A stretch of DNA of 64,000 bases, taken from the NCBI RefSeq assembly GCF_000686605.1, contig NZ_JMLC01000001.1, forward strand, positions 1-64,000, read 5' to 3'. The position numbers were made by a program, and so were the translations under genes. This stretch comes from Streptococcus sobrinus DSM 20742 = ATCC 33478. GTDB taxonomy: Bacteria; Bacillota; Bacilli; Lactobacillales; Streptococcaceae. The notes under the pieces are model-generated. The model searched no databases and was not told where the DNA came from. It worked only from the letters and a program-made list of their open reading frames with translations. This document shows positions 35,575 to 44,565 of the stretch, piece by piece. Each line of letters starts with the position of its first letter. The first letter of the stretch is position 1.

Positions 35575-37473
35575 TTGACCGATTTTAAGGATGATAAGTC
35601 AAAATCTGCTTCCGGAAGCAAAAGTTTCAAGGACCAGATTTTGAATGAATTAGAAGAAGCCAATCGCTTAAAAGGGATCCAAGATGATGGGACGGTCAAA
35701 TCGATTGTAGAAAGTCTCAACACTGAAAGCAGTCGTGAGATTGATCCTGATTTTAATTGGCAAGAAGCTGCTGCCAAGCTAAAAGAGCAACAAGAGGCTG
35801 CGGCTAAATCAGCTGAACAGGAGCAAAAGCTTGCGCTCAAGGAAGCTCGGGCCATTAAAAAAATTCAAGAAGAAGAGCATATCAGGGAGCTGAACCCCTT
35901 GGGAGAGGAACTAGAAGAAACAGAGCCTCTGGAAGAAAGCAGTGCCTATGCAAGCACCGCTTCAACCCTGACTTCTGAGACTATAGCTCCGGAGATTGCG
36001 GATGTCGATCTTTCAGGCTTCACTGTTCCTATTCCTATTCAGGATATTCATTCTGCAATCCCAGAGGTCTTTAGCTCTGAAAGTCCTAAAGATGAAGGAG
36101 CGTTTGAAGAGGAGGAACTCCAGCCAAGCTCGGAAAAACATCAAGCACAGAAACAGACAAGCTCAAGCCTTGACTCTGATTCTGCATTTGCTGATGGGTC
36201 CGATTCTGATACGACTGTTGAAGCTGGACTTAACTGGAATTCAGACGATGAAGAAGATTCCGATGCTTGGGAAGAGACTTCCAAGTCCTCCCGTCGTAAG
36301 GCCAGCAAGCGTAAGCAAAAACAAAAGAAAAAGAAGCGGCTAGCCCGCCGAATTACGGGTTGGATTATTTTTCTGATTCTACTGATTATTTTAGCTGGTG
36401 GTGGATATGGTTATTATTACGTCAGCTCAAGCCTAGCTCCATTAGATACTCATTCCAACAAGTATGTATCGGTTGAGATACCTAAGGGAGCCGGTGGCAA
36501 GCAGATTGGTCAAATCCTTCAAAAGAAGGGTATCATCAAGGATGCCAATGTCTTTAATTATTACACCAAATTCAAGAACTACAGCAATCTTAAGAGTGGC
36601 TACTATAATCTAAAGGCCAGCATGTCTACTGATGAAATCATCAAGGAATTACAAGCTGGTGGGACTGCAGAGCCCACCGATCCCAACAGTGGTAAAATTG
36701 TTATCCCTGAAGGTTATACCCTTGAACAGATTGCTAAGGCCATTGAGGATAATTCAAATACCAAGGTCAAGGGAGATAAGACGCCATACAGTTCTAAGGA
36801 CTTTCTCAAATTGGTGAAGAATAAGGACTTCATCAATAAGATGAAAGAGAAATATCCGAAACTTTTGGCAGATTTACCAGATTCCGATAAGGCTAAATAT
36901 CAGTTGGAGGGTTATCTTTTCCCAGCGACTTATAACTATACAAAGGATACTAGTCTTGAAGATCTAGTGGATCAGATGTTAGGGACAATGGATTCCTACC
37001 TAGCTGATTACTATGATAAGATTGGTCAGTCTAAGTACAATGTCAACGAGACCTTGGCTTTAGCCTCCCTAGTTGAAAAGGAAGGTCAGACCGATGAGGA
37101 TCGCAGTAAAATTGCTAGTGTCTTCTATAATCGCTTAGATGCTGATATGCCTTTGCAATCCAATATTGCAGTGCTTTACGCTCTTGGCAAGCTTGGCGAT
37201 AAGACCTCTTTGAAGGAGGATGCCAACATTGATACCGATGTTGATTCACCTTATAACGATTATAAAAACAAGGGCCTCATGCCTGGCCCAGTTGATAGTC
37301 CGAGTCTGTCAGCCATTGAGGCTGTTGTGAATCCTGCTGACACCAAGTATCTCTATTTTGTTGCTGATGTAGAAACAGGGAAGGTCTATTATTCCGAAAC
37401 CTATGAAGAGCATGAGAAAAATGTTGATACCTATGTCAATAAGAAGACCTCGGACAGCAGTGATAAAAACTAG
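35575..37473 (+). CDS. mltG: Endolytic murein transglycosylase MltG
   Basis: MltG cuts nascent glycan strands in the membrane and in streptococci works with the elongation machinery. The 632-aa protein is long because of a cytoplasmic N-terminal region (residues 1-255) rich in Glu, Ser and Ala, with a basic stretch before one membrane helix (about 262-284). The external YceG domain (about 295-615) has the catalytic Glu in LASLVEKEGQTDEDRSKIA (about 500), FYNRL, MPLQSNIAVLYALG and LMPGPVDSPS. The start is TTG 35575 behind GAGGAGGAG. The long disordered cytoplasmic part varies among species. Confidence 0.94.
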   Translation: MTDFKDDKSKSASGSKSFKDQILNELEEANRLKGIQDDGTVKSIVESLNTESSREIDPDFNWQEAAAKLKEQQEAAAKSAEQEQKLALKEARAIKKIQEEEHIRELNPLGEELEETEPLEESSAYASTASTLTSETIAPEIADVDLSGFTVPIPIQDIHSAIPEVFSSESPKDEGAFEEEELQPSSEKHQAQKQTSSSLDSDSAFADGSDSDTTVEAGLNWNSDDEEDSDAWEETSKSSRRKASKRKQKQKKKKRLARRITGWIIFLILLIILAGGGYGYYYVSSSLAPLDTHSNKYVSVEIPKGAGGKQIGQILQKKGIIKDANVFNYYTKFKNYSNLKSGYYNLKASMSTDEIIKELQAGGTAEPTDPNSGKIVIPEGYTLEQIAKAIEDNSNTKVKGDKTPYSSKDFLKLVKNKDFINKMKEKYPKLLADLPDSDKAKYQLEGYLFPATYNYTKDTSLEDLVDQMLGTMDSYLADYYDKIGQSKYNVNETLALASLVEKEGQTDEDRSKIASVFYNRLDADMPLQSNIAVLYALGKLGDKTSLKEDANIDTDVDSPYNDYKNKGLMPGPVDSPSLSAIEAVVNPADTKYLYFVADVETGKVYYSETYEEHEKNVDTYVNKKTSDSSDKN

Positions 37474-37509
37474 CAATACCTAAATTTATCAAACTTTAAA
37501 CACAAATAG

Positions 37510-37541
37510 GAGTCTGTGACGGAAGTTTCCAGACTCTGTTT
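37510..37541 (+). terminator. Hairpin between mltG and greA
   Basis: GAGTCTG and CAGACTC pair around a 13-base loop, followed by TGTTTCTG. The motif GGAGTCTGTGAC also appears at 7277 as GGAGACTGTGAC. Confidence 0.6.
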
Positions 37542-37585
37542 CTGTGTTAAATTCCAAGAAAATAAAAAATAGAAAAGAGACTATC

Positions 37586-38068
37586 ATGGCAGAAAAAACT
37601 TACCCAATGACTCAAGCAGAAAAGGACCAACTGGAACAAGAACTCGAGGACCTCAAATTGGTTCGTCGTCCAGAAGTTATCGAACGCATTAAAATTGCTC
37701 GTTCCTATGGTGACCTTTCTGAGAACTCTGAGTATGATGCTGCTAAGGATGAGCAAGCCTTTGTTGAAGGTCAAATCCAAATCATCGAAACCAAGATTCG
37801 TTATGCTGAAATTATTGACAGCGATGCCGTCGCTTCTGATGAAGTAGCTATCGGGAAAACGGTTGTTGTTCAAGAAGTCGGCACTACGGATCAAGATACC
37901 TACTCCATCGTTGGGGCAGCAGGAGCTGATGTCTTCGCTGGTAAGATTTCCAACGAAAGCCCAATTGCCCAAGCCCTGATTGGTAAAAAGGTTGGCGATA
38001 CCACAACTATTGAGTCACCAGCCGGAAGCTATGACGTAGAAATCATCAGCGTCAAGAAAACAAAATAA
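37586..38068 (+). CDS. greA: Transcription elongation factor GreA
   Basis: GreA rescues backtracked RNA polymerase by stimulating transcript cleavage. The 160-aa protein has the N-terminal coiled coil (residues 8-75: [19 protein letters not shown], then [21 protein letters not shown] with the acidic tip) and a C-terminal FKBP-like domain (about 82-158). I choose ATG 37586, preceded by AAAAGAGACTATC; an ORF extension upstream has no good start. The gene ends just before the ISL3 remnant and appears complete. Confidence 0.97.
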   Translation: MAEKTYPMTQAEKDQLEQELEDLKLVRRPEVIERIKIARSYGDLSENSEYDAAKDEQAFVEGQIQIIETKIRYAEIIDSDAVASDEVAIGKTVVVQEVGTTDQDTYSIVGAAGADVFAGKISNESPIAQALIGKKVGDTTTIESPAGSYDVEIISVKKTK

Positions 38069-38080
38069 GTAAAAAAGGAC

Positions 38081-38228
38081 GGCTCTTTGTCAACTGTAGT
38101 GGGTTGAAGAAAAGCTAAAATCGAGAAAGGACACATTTCATCCTTTCTTTTTTGATGTTCAGAGCGATGAAAATCCGTTTTTTGAAATTTTCAAAGTTCC
38201 GAAATCCAAAGGCATTTCGTTTGATAAG
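38081..38228 (-). mobile_element. Remnant of an ISL3-family element (transposase C-terminus and end)
   Basis: Starting 12 bases after the greA stop, a terminal repeat (GGCTCTTTG..TGTAGTGGGT) is followed on the minus strand by coding sequence for IKRNAFGFRNFENFKKRIFI and ALNIKKERMKCVLSRF before a stop. It parallels the end of the full copy next to it but differs at several residues and bases, so it derives from a distinct, related element. Its other part is missing. Confidence 0.8.
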
Positions 38229-39641
38229 GGCTCTTTGTCAACTGTAGTGGGTTGATAAAAAGTTACAACCTGGAGAGGACCAAATTGGTTCTCTCCTTTT
38301 TGATATTCAAAGCAATGAGAATTCTCATTTTAAAATTTTCAAAGTTCCGGAAGCCAAAAGCATTTCGCTTAATGACTTTGATGAGGTTATTTGTGGCCTC
38401 AAGTTTTGCGTTTGAGTAGGGAAGTTCAAGTGCATTAATGATCTTATCCTGATCCCTCAAAAAGGTCCTAAAAATGGTCTGGAAGATAGGATTCACAGAA
38501 GAAATGGACTCTGTGATCAATTCAAAGAAATAGTCAGCGTGCTTCTCTTGAAAATGAAAGAGTAAAAGCTGATAGAGTTCATAGTAATCTCTAAGATCTT
38601 GAGAGTAAGAGAGAAGTTTTTCGAGAATCTCTTTATTGGTTAAATGCGACCGAAATATTGGACGATAAAATCGTTTACTGCTCAGCGTATAGTTATCCTG
38701 TTGAATGAGTTTCCAGTAACGTTTCAGTGCTTTATATTCGTGCGATCTCCTATCAAACTGATTCATAATTTTGATGCGTACGCGATTCATTGCTCGACTG
38801 AGATGCTGGACAATATGAAAGCAATCGAGAACGATTTTAGCATTTGGAAAAAATTTTCTAGCAATATCGTAGTAGGGACTAAATATGTCCATGGTAATGA
38901 CTTTCACGCGACTTCTTACCTGTCTAGAATACCGAAGGAAATGATTGCGAATAGTTGCTGAGTCCGTCCATCTAAGATAGCTAGGATCTTTCTTGTATCG
39001 TAGTCCTGTGCAATAAAGCTCATCTTTCCCTTCTTGAAGCTATATTCATCCCAACTCAAGTGTTCTGGAAGGTGGTTAAGATCAGTCTTAAATTTGAATT
39101 TATGTAACTGACGAATGACTGTCGAAGTGGAGACAGATAAACTTTCGGAGATAGCTGTCATAGGGACTTTCTCAATCAATTTTTGAGTGATTTTCTGTTT
39201 GACGATGGTTGCGATCTGGTGATTCTTCTTGACTAAGGAAGTCTCTGCGACGGCTATTTTTCCACAGTCTTTACAGCGGAAACGGCGTTTTCTCAATCGA
39301 ATGAGAGTCTTGTAGCCAGCACATTCGAGGTAGGGGATTTTGGATTCTATTTGAAAGTCATATTTAGCCATTTGTCCTTGACAGTTGTGACATTTAGAGG
39401 CAGGATAATCGAGCTTAGCAATGACTTCTTTATGCGTTCCAGCATCAAGATAATCTAAGATAATAATATTTTTGTCATTCATTCCAAGTCTGTTTGTGAT
39501 AACATTTAATTGTTCCATAAGATTCTTTCTAATGAGGGTTTGGTCACTTTTTCATTATAGGTCTTATGGGGCTTTTTTTCTACAAAAAATAGACTCCATA
39601 ATTCCTACAGTGGTTTTACCCACTACAGAAATTATAGAGCC
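38229..39641 (-). mobile_element. ISL3-family insertion sequence, about 1.4 kb
   Basis: Imperfect inverted terminal repeats bound it: GGCTCT..CTGTAGTGGGT at 38229 and, on the minus strand, the same pattern reading inward from 39641. It contains one frameshifted transposase gene. The eight bases on each side (TTGATAAG and TTACTTAT) do not match, so no target duplication is seen. This fits recombination or deletion between two elements as well as insertion into the remnant. Confidence 0.85.
38263..39518 (-). pseudogene. ISL3 transposase, broken by a single frameshift
   Basis: Two minus-strand reading frames make one transposase. The N-terminal part (39518 to about 38958) has the zinc-binding region CHNCQG..CKDCGK, a helix-turn-helix and the start of the DDE domain (LSWDEYSFKKGKMSFIAQDY). 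The C-terminal part (about 38957 to 38263) continues RNHFLRYSRQVRSRVKVITMD and has FHIVQHLSRAMNRVR and AKLEATNNLIKVIKRNAFGF. The frame changes near 38957-38964 at ACTCAGCA; one missing base restores continuity. ISL3 transposases are normally one ORF, so this copy is probably inactive. Confidence 0.85.
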
Positions 39642-39734
39642 TTACTTATGCGGATTAAAACTCTACAATTGTCCCCTCGTTTAATTTGATTTCGTGACTT
39701 TAGTCGCTTTCACTGCACAAGTGCGAAACAAATA

Positions 39735-39759
39735 AACCATCCGCTTGTAACGGATGGTT
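39735..39759 (-). terminator. Terminator of yidC2 (minus strand)
   Basis: AACCATCCG and CGGATGGTT form the stem; on the minus strand it is followed by TATTTGTTT, 12 bases after the yidC stop. Confidence 0.75.
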
Positions 39760-39770
39760 ATGAAGTCCTT

Positions 39771-40703
39771 TTATTTTTTCTTACGGTTTTGCTTACCAGC
39801 GTTGCGGTTTTTCTTCTTAGTTGAAATGGATGGAGTCGGATTGGCTGAGCCTTTTGGAGTGACATCCTTTCGAGCAGGTTTTGCTACTTTAGGAGCCTTA
39901 GGCGGGTTTTTCTTGAACTCTTCTTCAACTTGTTTTTTCAATCTTGGTTTAAGAATGTAATTGGTAATCAATTGTTGGATGATGGAGAAGATACCACCAA
40001 CAAACCAGTAGAGAACGACAGCTGACGGTTGATAGAGACCGAAGAAAAGCATCATAACAGGCGTCATATACATGGTTATACCTGCTTGCTTGCGTTGTTC
40101 CTCTGGCATTTGCTTGACAGCTAGCCAAGATTGAACCAAGTAGAGGCCAGCAATGATAACCATTAAGGGAATATCACGGTGGCCGAGGTTAAACCAAAGA
40201 AAGTTCTCTTTGAGGACTCCTGGAGTATAACGGGCAGCAAAGTACGTGGCGGAGAAGAAAGGAAATTGGATAAGCAGTGGCAAACACCCCATGCCTCCTA
40301 GCATGCTGACACCATTTTCACGCTGAGCTTGCATAAGCTCGGTTTGGGCTGCCATCTTTTCCTCTTGTGTACTAGCATCCTTCATCTTTTGATTAATGGG
40401 CTCAAAGATAGGAGCAAGATAGTCTCGTTTAGCAGCTTGGTAGGCAGCACTACGGGACTGGTGCAGACCTAGTGGAAGGATTAACAGGCGGACGAGAACA
40501 GTTACTAGGACGATACCCAGACCAAAACCTAAGCCTAAATTATGGGCAAAGAAGGTAATGAGATGTCCCATTGGCTCACCCAAAAGATGCCAGACTGTTC
40601 CAGTTGGTTTACCATTTTTACCTAGGCGAACACAACCGGACAGGATAAAGAGCATTGATAGGGTGATGGCCGAGAGAAGTAGTCGTTTTAAAGTTTTATT
40701 CAC
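39771..40703 (-). CDS. yidC2: Membrane protein insertase YidC2 (lipoprotein)
   Basis: YidC inserts and folds membrane proteins with or without SecYEG. The 310-aa protein has a lipoprotein signal with lipobox LSGC (Cys near residue 24), five membrane regions (about 56-78, 130-150, 172-192, 205-222, 225-245) and the conserved hydrophilic-groove Arg in RLLILPLGLHQSRSAA. The tail from about 255 is long and strongly basic (KKQVEEEF, ARKDVTPKG, STKKKNRNAGKQNRKKK), a feature of streptococcal YidC2, not YidC1, which is shorter. It lies next to acyP, as in other streptococci. The YidC2 label rests on the tail and context. Confidence 0.88.
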   Translation of the reverse strand: MNKTLKRLLLSAITLSMLFILSGCVRLGKNGKPTGTVWHLLGEPMGHLITFFAHNLGLGFGLGIVLVTVLVRLLILPLGLHQSRSAAYQAAKRDYLAPIFEPINQKMKDASTQEEKMAAQTELMQAQRENGVSMLGGMGCLPLLIQFPFFSATYFAARYTPGVLKENFLWFNLGHRDIPLMVIIAGLYLVQSWLAVKQMPEEQRKQAGITMYMTPVMMLFFGLYQPSAVVLYWFVGGIFSIIQQLITNYILKPRLKKQVEEEFKKNPPKAPKVAKPARKDVTPKGSANPTPSISTKKKNRNAGKQNRKKK

Positions 40704-41159
40704 ATTAAATTCCTCTATTTTTAGTAATACTGTTCTATTTTACTTTTTTTTAGACAAATACTCAATAGTTCCCAGGGAGGATTTTTTACCAGATGTCTAA
40801 ATCGTCCAAATATCCATCAAGAATACGACCAAGTGGCATTCCTTGGGACGGAGAAGCTAATTTTGTTAGCAGCTCTCTATCCTATATAAAAGATAGACTG
40901 ATTTTGTCTGAGGCGACACGAAGATAAGACAGTCGATCTACTGCTTTATCGCAGTTGGCCAGGGACATAGAAAGCTAGGATGGTAGCTTTCGTAGTCACT
41001 CTAAATGATAATAGTAGAGTGATTTTGTCCGTGGTATTTTGTTAATTGAACACGGGCTAAAAACCTAGTGAAAAAGATGAAGTCTCCTAGATGCTTAGCT
41101 GCATCTGTGTCGCCTTCCCTATTTTCATACGGCTTTTTTAACGCCCTTTGTATCTTGTT
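40704..41159 (+). repeat. Gene-free region with inverted repeats between acyP and yidC2
   Basis: About 455 bases with no supported ORF. Two similar modules are visible: TAGACTGATTTTGTCTGAGG (about 40896) and TAGAGTGATTTTGTCCGTGG (about 41018), each preceded by a small hairpin (TCTATC/GATAGA; CACTCTA/TAGAGTG). The second is followed by a CCGTG/CACGG inverted repeat. This may be a decayed repeat or an untranslated RNA. Confidence 0.4.
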
Positions 41160-41438
41160 TTAATTCGCCATGCGGAAGTCTGTGAAGTCTTCAAAGTTGG
41201 TCATGGTGACATCGACATAGGAAACCTTGGACCAGGGTGATGGGCCCTTACGGACTTCTTGGATGAACTTGGCCATCTTGGCTGGATCTTCCGATTGGGC
41301 GAGAATTTCCACAGAGCCATCATCCTTATTCCAAACCCGCCCGTAGATGCCGCCAATGTCCTTGGCAAGGGTGAAGGTTGAGTAGCGAAAGCCCACTCCC
41401 TGGACACGACCAGAGACAATCATTTTAACCTTTTTCAT
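41160..41438 (-). CDS. acyP: Acylphosphatase
   Basis: A small enzyme that hydrolyses carboxyl phosphate bonds of acylphosphates such as acetyl phosphate. The 92-aa length is typical. The phosphate-binding loop reads GRVQGVGFRYST (about residues 10-21) with the catalytic Arg, and GRVWNKDDGSVEILAQ (about 33-48) carries the catalytic Asn region. AGGAGGAATTTTTC precedes ATG 41438. It is divergent from the TrmH-type gene, only 57 bases apart. Confidence 0.95.
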   Translation of the reverse strand: MKKVKMIVSGRVQGVGFRYSTFTLAKDIGGIYGRVWNKDDGSVEILAQSEDPAKMAKFIQEVRKGPSPWSKVSYVDVTMTNFEDFTDFRMAN

Positions 41439-41480
41439 GAAAAATTCCTCCTTTGGACTGAGCTTGTCTTTTCCAAGATA

Positions 41481-41489
41481 TGCTATAAT
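41481..41489 (+). promoter_or_regulatory. Extended -10 promoter of the TrmH-type gene, at leaderless distance
   Basis: TGCTATAAT at 41481-41489 leaves only six bases before ATG 41496, so the expected transcription start is the A of the start codon. No Shine-Dalgarno sequence lies between them. Confidence 0.65.
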
Positions 41490-41495
41490 TATTAT

Positions 41496-42236
41496 ATGAT
41501 TATTATAACCTCAAAAGCCAATAATCTCATCAAAAAGACGAAAAAATTGCTGCAAAAGAAGCATCGCAAGGACTCCTATCTGATTGAAGGCTGGCATCTC
41601 TTTGAGGAGGCCAGTGCTAGCGGTGCCGTCTTTAAGCATATCTTCGCTTTGGAGGATTCCTCTGAGAGGTTGTCTGATCAAGAACACTTAGTTCTGGTGA
41701 CACCTGAGGTACTCAAGGAATTGTCTGAGAGTCCAACTCCTCAAGGTATTGTTGCGGAGGTCCAACTGGACCAGCCCGTCCTACCTGAAATCTGGCAGGG
41801 CCCCTATCTGGTCTTGGAGGACATTCAGGACCCAGGCAATCTGGGAACTATGGTGAGGACTGCTGATGCTGCTGGTTACCAAGCAGTCTTTATTTCAGAG
41901 AAGTCTGCTGATGTTTATAATCCCAAAACCCTTCGCTCTATGCAGGGAAGTCATTTCCACCTGCCTATCTACCGTGGATCAATGATGGATTTTGTAGGTA
42001 ATCTTAAGCAGGCAGGAGTCAGCATCTTAGCGACAACTTTGGCTCATGATTCAGTAGATTATCGGTCTTTAGAAAGGCCTGATAAGTTTGCCTTGATTAT
42101 GGGTAATGAAGGTCAAGGGATTTCTGATGAGATGGCTCAGTCGGCCGACCGCTTGGTCCACATTAGCATGCCAGGGCAGGCTGAGAGCCTCAATGTCGCA
42201 GTCGCTGCTGGGATTATGATGTTTCAGTTTATTTAG
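41496..42236 (+). CDS. TrmH-family RNA methyltransferase (SpoU)
   Basis: A 246-aa SAM-dependent 2'-O-methyltransferase acting on tRNA or rRNA. It has an N-terminal substrate-binding domain (ISKANNLIK-type start, residues 1-100) and a SPOUT knot domain with motif 1 LVLEDIQDPGNLGTMVRTADAAG (about 107), motif 2 LIMGNEGQGISDEM (about 200) and motif 3 ISMPGQAESLNVAVAAGIMMF (about 222). The specific target nucleotide is not deducible. No ribosome site precedes the start; see the promoter entry. Confidence 0.9.
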   Translation: MIIITSKANNLIKKTKKLLQKKHRKDSYLIEGWHLFEEASASGAVFKHIFALEDSSERLSDQEHLVLVTPEVLKELSESPTPQGIVAEVQLDQPVLPEIWQGPYLVLEDIQDPGNLGTMVRTADAAGYQAVFISEKSADVYNPKTLRSMQGSHFHLPIYRGSMMDFVGNLKQAGVSILATTLAHDSVDYRSLERPDKFALIMGNEGQGISDEMAQSADRLVHISMPGQAESLNVAVAAGIMMFQFI

Positions 42237-42273
42237 AAAGTTCCTGCTAGGTATCAGCAAAGGAGGGGACAGT

Positions 42274-42777
42274 ATGAAATCCTATCAAAAAGATAAAGAA
42301 TTTATGGAAATTGTCGGTCATTTGATTGACAACCCCAGATTTCAACGTTTAGATGAGATTACCCATCACCATTATTCAACACGGATGAAACATTCCATCA
42401 ATGTGGCCTATACTAGCTATAAGGTTGCTAAGAAATTTGGGTGGGATGCTAAGTCAACGGCCCGTGGTGGTCTCCTGCATGATTTCTTTTATTACGATTG
42501 GCGAGATACCAAGTTTAATAAAAGTCATGCTTGGGTTCATCCAAGGATTGCGGTTAAAAATGCTAGAAAATTGATTGACCTCAATAAGAAAGAAAAGGAT
42601 ATCATTCTCAAGCACATGTGGGGAGCAACCATTGCACCTCCTCGTTATAAAGAGTCTTATATTGTCACCTTTGTTGATAAGTATTGGGCTATTAAAGAAG
42701 GAACCTATCCCATGCGTCAACGCTTTAAAAACCGTAAGGTTTTCAAGCGTAAACAGTTGGGTTCCCACAATCATTAA
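42274..42777 (+). CDS. HD-domain phosphohydrolase
   Basis: A 167-aa metal-dependent phosphohydrolase of unknown substrate. The HD motif is spread as HHHYSTRMKHSINVAY (about residues 29-45, first His) and RGGLLHDFFYYDW (about 66-78, His-Asp), with a later metal-binding candidate KHMWGATIAPPRY (about 110). AAAGGAGGGGACAGT precedes ATG 42274. It sits 37 bases after the TrmH gene, so co-transcription is likely. Streptococci keep this neighbour order. Confidence 0.87.
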   Translation: MKSYQKDKEFMEIVGHLIDNPRFQRLDEITHHHYSTRMKHSINVAYTSYKVAKKFGWDAKSTARGGLLHDFFYYDWRDTKFNKSHAWVHPRIAVKNARKLIDLNKKEKDIILKHMWGATIAPPRYKESYIVTFVDKYWAIKEGTYPMRQRFKNRKVFKRKQLGSHNH

Positions 42778-42825
42778 TTTTTGCTAAAATAGAATAACTT
42801 GAAAAAGAATTCGGAGGATACTTTA

Positions 42826-43530
42826 ATGGATATGAATAATATGGGACAAAGTCCCATCATTACACAGGCTGATGCTGGCCTGAGTCGCTTTTTTGCTAAA
42901 ATTTACAGCTTGGTCGGAATGGGAATCGGCCTGTCGGCTGTCATTGCAGCTCTCATGCTTTTTGTCTTCCCAGAAAACATGATCGCTATCATGACTGGCG
43001 GCCGTATGATTTACTTGGGGGCAATTTTTCTTGAGTTAGCTCTAGTCTTTGTGGCTTCGAGTGCAGCTCGCCGCAATACTCCTTGGGCTTTGCCTCTCTT
43101 TCTTGTTTATTCGGCCTTGAATGGTTTTACTATGAGCTTTGTCATCGCAGCCTACACTGGGGCACAAGTTGTTGGTGCTTTTGTGAGTTCGGCAGCAGTA
43201 TTTTTTATTATGGCGGCTATTGGTGCAACCACTAAGAAAGATTTATCTGGTATGGCCAAGGCTTTGATTGCTGGCCTAATTGGAATTATTATTGCAGGAC
43301 TTGTCAATGCTTTCTTGGGCTCAGGAATGATGTCGCTCTTGATTAGTGTTGTTACGGTTGTTATTTTCTCTGGTTTGATTGCTTATGAAAATCAGATCAT
43401 TAAACGGGTTTACGGTCAAACTCGTGGTCAAGTTTCAGATGGTTGGGCAATTTCTATGGCTCTCAGTCTTTACCTAGACTTCATTAATCTTTTCTTGAGC
43501 ATTTTGAATCTCTTTGGCCGTCGCAACTAA
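42826..43530 (+). CDS. Bax inhibitor-1 / YccA family membrane protein
   Basis: A 234-aa protein of the UPF0005 (BI-1/YetJ) family, some members of which are pH-sensitive calcium leak channels. Seven membrane helices are visible from about residue 25 to 228, with conserved Asp and Glu positions in the last two helices ([31 protein letters not shown]). TCGGAGGATACTTTA precedes ATG 42826; the TTG-led ORF starting at 42799 is too early. A good terminator follows. Confidence 0.9.
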   Translation: MDMNNMGQSPIITQADAGLSRFFAKIYSLVGMGIGLSAVIAALMLFVFPENMIAIMTGGRMIYLGAIFLELALVFVASSAARRNTPWALPLFLVYSALNGFTMSFVIAAYTGAQVVGAFVSSAAVFFIMAAIGATTKKDLSGMAKALIAGLIGIIIAGLVNAFLGSGMMSLLISVVTVVIFSGLIAYENQIIKRVYGQTRGQVSDGWAISMALSLYLDFINLFLSILNLFGRRN

Positions 43531-43545
43531 GTTAAGTAATAAAGT

Positions 43546-43582
43546 AAAACAGTTGGTTTCAAAATGAAGCCAGCTGTTTTTC
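43546..43582 (+). terminator. Terminator after the Bax1-type gene
   Basis: AAAACAGTTGGTTTC and GAAGCCAGCTGTTTT pair around AAAAT and run into TTTTTC. Confidence 0.85.
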
Positions 43583-43734
43583 TCTGACGCAGTAATTTAG
43601 AAATTTACTAAAGTAGTAGCTTTTAATTAGGACTAGAAGGAATGAGTCGAAAGGAGCTGGTGCCTATACCCAGCTGCCTCTTTGCTGATTGGGTGCCTTG
43701 TTTCTGCCCACTTTTGATTTTCATAGAGTATAAA

Positions 43735-43757
43735 AAGCACCCAACCTAGGGGTGCTT
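43735..43757 (-). terminator. Terminator of the DUF6287 lipoprotein gene (minus strand)
   Basis: AAGCACCC and GGGTGCTT pair around AACCTAG, six bases after the gene's stop. The sequence just beyond, CTTTTGATTTTCATAGAGTATAAA on the plus strand (about 43711-43734), matches a streptococcal intergenic motif also seen inverted near 60434-60457. Confidence 0.7.
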
Positions 43758-43762
43758 GCTAT

Positions 43763-44428
43763 TTATTGAGCTAGACTGCTATAGTCATTTGAAGTCTTGT
43801 AGAGGACTTGATTTCTAAATTGGTCACTGCCACCTTGGTCTAAAATATCACTGTAGGCTGTCACTAGGCGGTCCTTGCTGGTATCGGATGGGTCGGCCTG
43901 ACCAGTTTGAAAGTGACGGTCAGGGATACTTTGGCCCGCCCCATACATGAGGATGCCAAAGCTGGTACCATCATCGTAGGTAACACTCATGAGGGCTTCC
44001 CCTTTGCCATCTCGGCTAACGGTGATACTTCCAGTTGTACCTAGAACACTGATGCGTCCCTGAGGGGAGATAACGATAACACGTCCGCTAGCATCGCTCC
44101 ACGTTCCGGCAATGCTACTGTAGTCTCCTTGGGTCAGAGCATCAAAGTTAAATGAAGAATTTGCTGCAGATTTTTCCCCTTGTTTTTGTTGGGAGTCCCC
44201 ATTCTTTTTTTCCTGACTTGAAGAACTAGTGGTGGCAGAAGAGCCCTTTTGTTCCTGCTTGGAAGTTTGGCTGGATGACTTCTTGGTGCTAGACTTGGAC
44301 CTAGTTGTCATGTGGGTTTTGCTGCTAGTCTTACTTGTGGTTTTATGGCTGTTAGAATGGCAGGCTGTCATTCCCAGACTAACTACTACGACTAAAATCA
44401 CTGAAAATAAGCGAAAAGTCTTTTTCAT
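43763..44428 (-). CDS. Lipoprotein with DUF6287 domain
   Basis: A 221-aa surface lipoprotein with signal peptide and lipobox MTAC (Cys near residue 23). A long Ser/Thr/Lys-rich linker (about 25-95; runs such as KTTSKTSSKTHMTTRSK) precedes a compact C-terminal domain starting FNFDALTQGDYSSIAGTWSD, the pattern of DUF6287 found in many streptococcal lipoproteins. The function is unknown. The low-complexity tether probably spans the cell wall. The gene is monocistronic, with its own terminator. Confidence 0.78.
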   Translation of the reverse strand: MKKTFRLFSVILVVVVSLGMTACHSNSHKTTSKTSSKTHMTTRSKSSTKKSSSQTSKQEQKGSSATTSSSSQEKKNGDSQQKQGEKSAANSSFNFDALTQGDYSSIAGTWSDASGRVIVISPQGRISVLGTTGSITVSRDGKGEALMSVTYDDGTSFGILMYGAGQSIPDRHFQTGQADPSDTSKDRLVTAYSDILDQGGSDQFRNQVLYKTSNDYSSLAQ

Positions 44429-44534
44429 AGTCTTGTCCTCCGTTTATTTTGCTACCCCTATCATACTATTTTTTGAAAAGGTTGTAAAACGTTTTCAGGT
44501 TAACTTTCAAATTAAGATTGTGGAAAAGAGGACA

Positions 44535-44557
44535 TAAAAAAACAGCCTTGGGGCCGT
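44535..44557 (-). terminator. Terminator after DUF3042 gene (minus strand)
   Basis: On the minus strand ACGGCC and GGCTGT (one G-T) pair around CCAA and run into seven T residues, nine bases after the stop. Confidence 0.75.
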
Positions 44558-44565
44558 CTTCGTTA

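Noticed and set aside
37547-37972. 141-codon minus-strand ORF opposite greA
   Set aside because: It is antisense to GreA and has no ribosome site.
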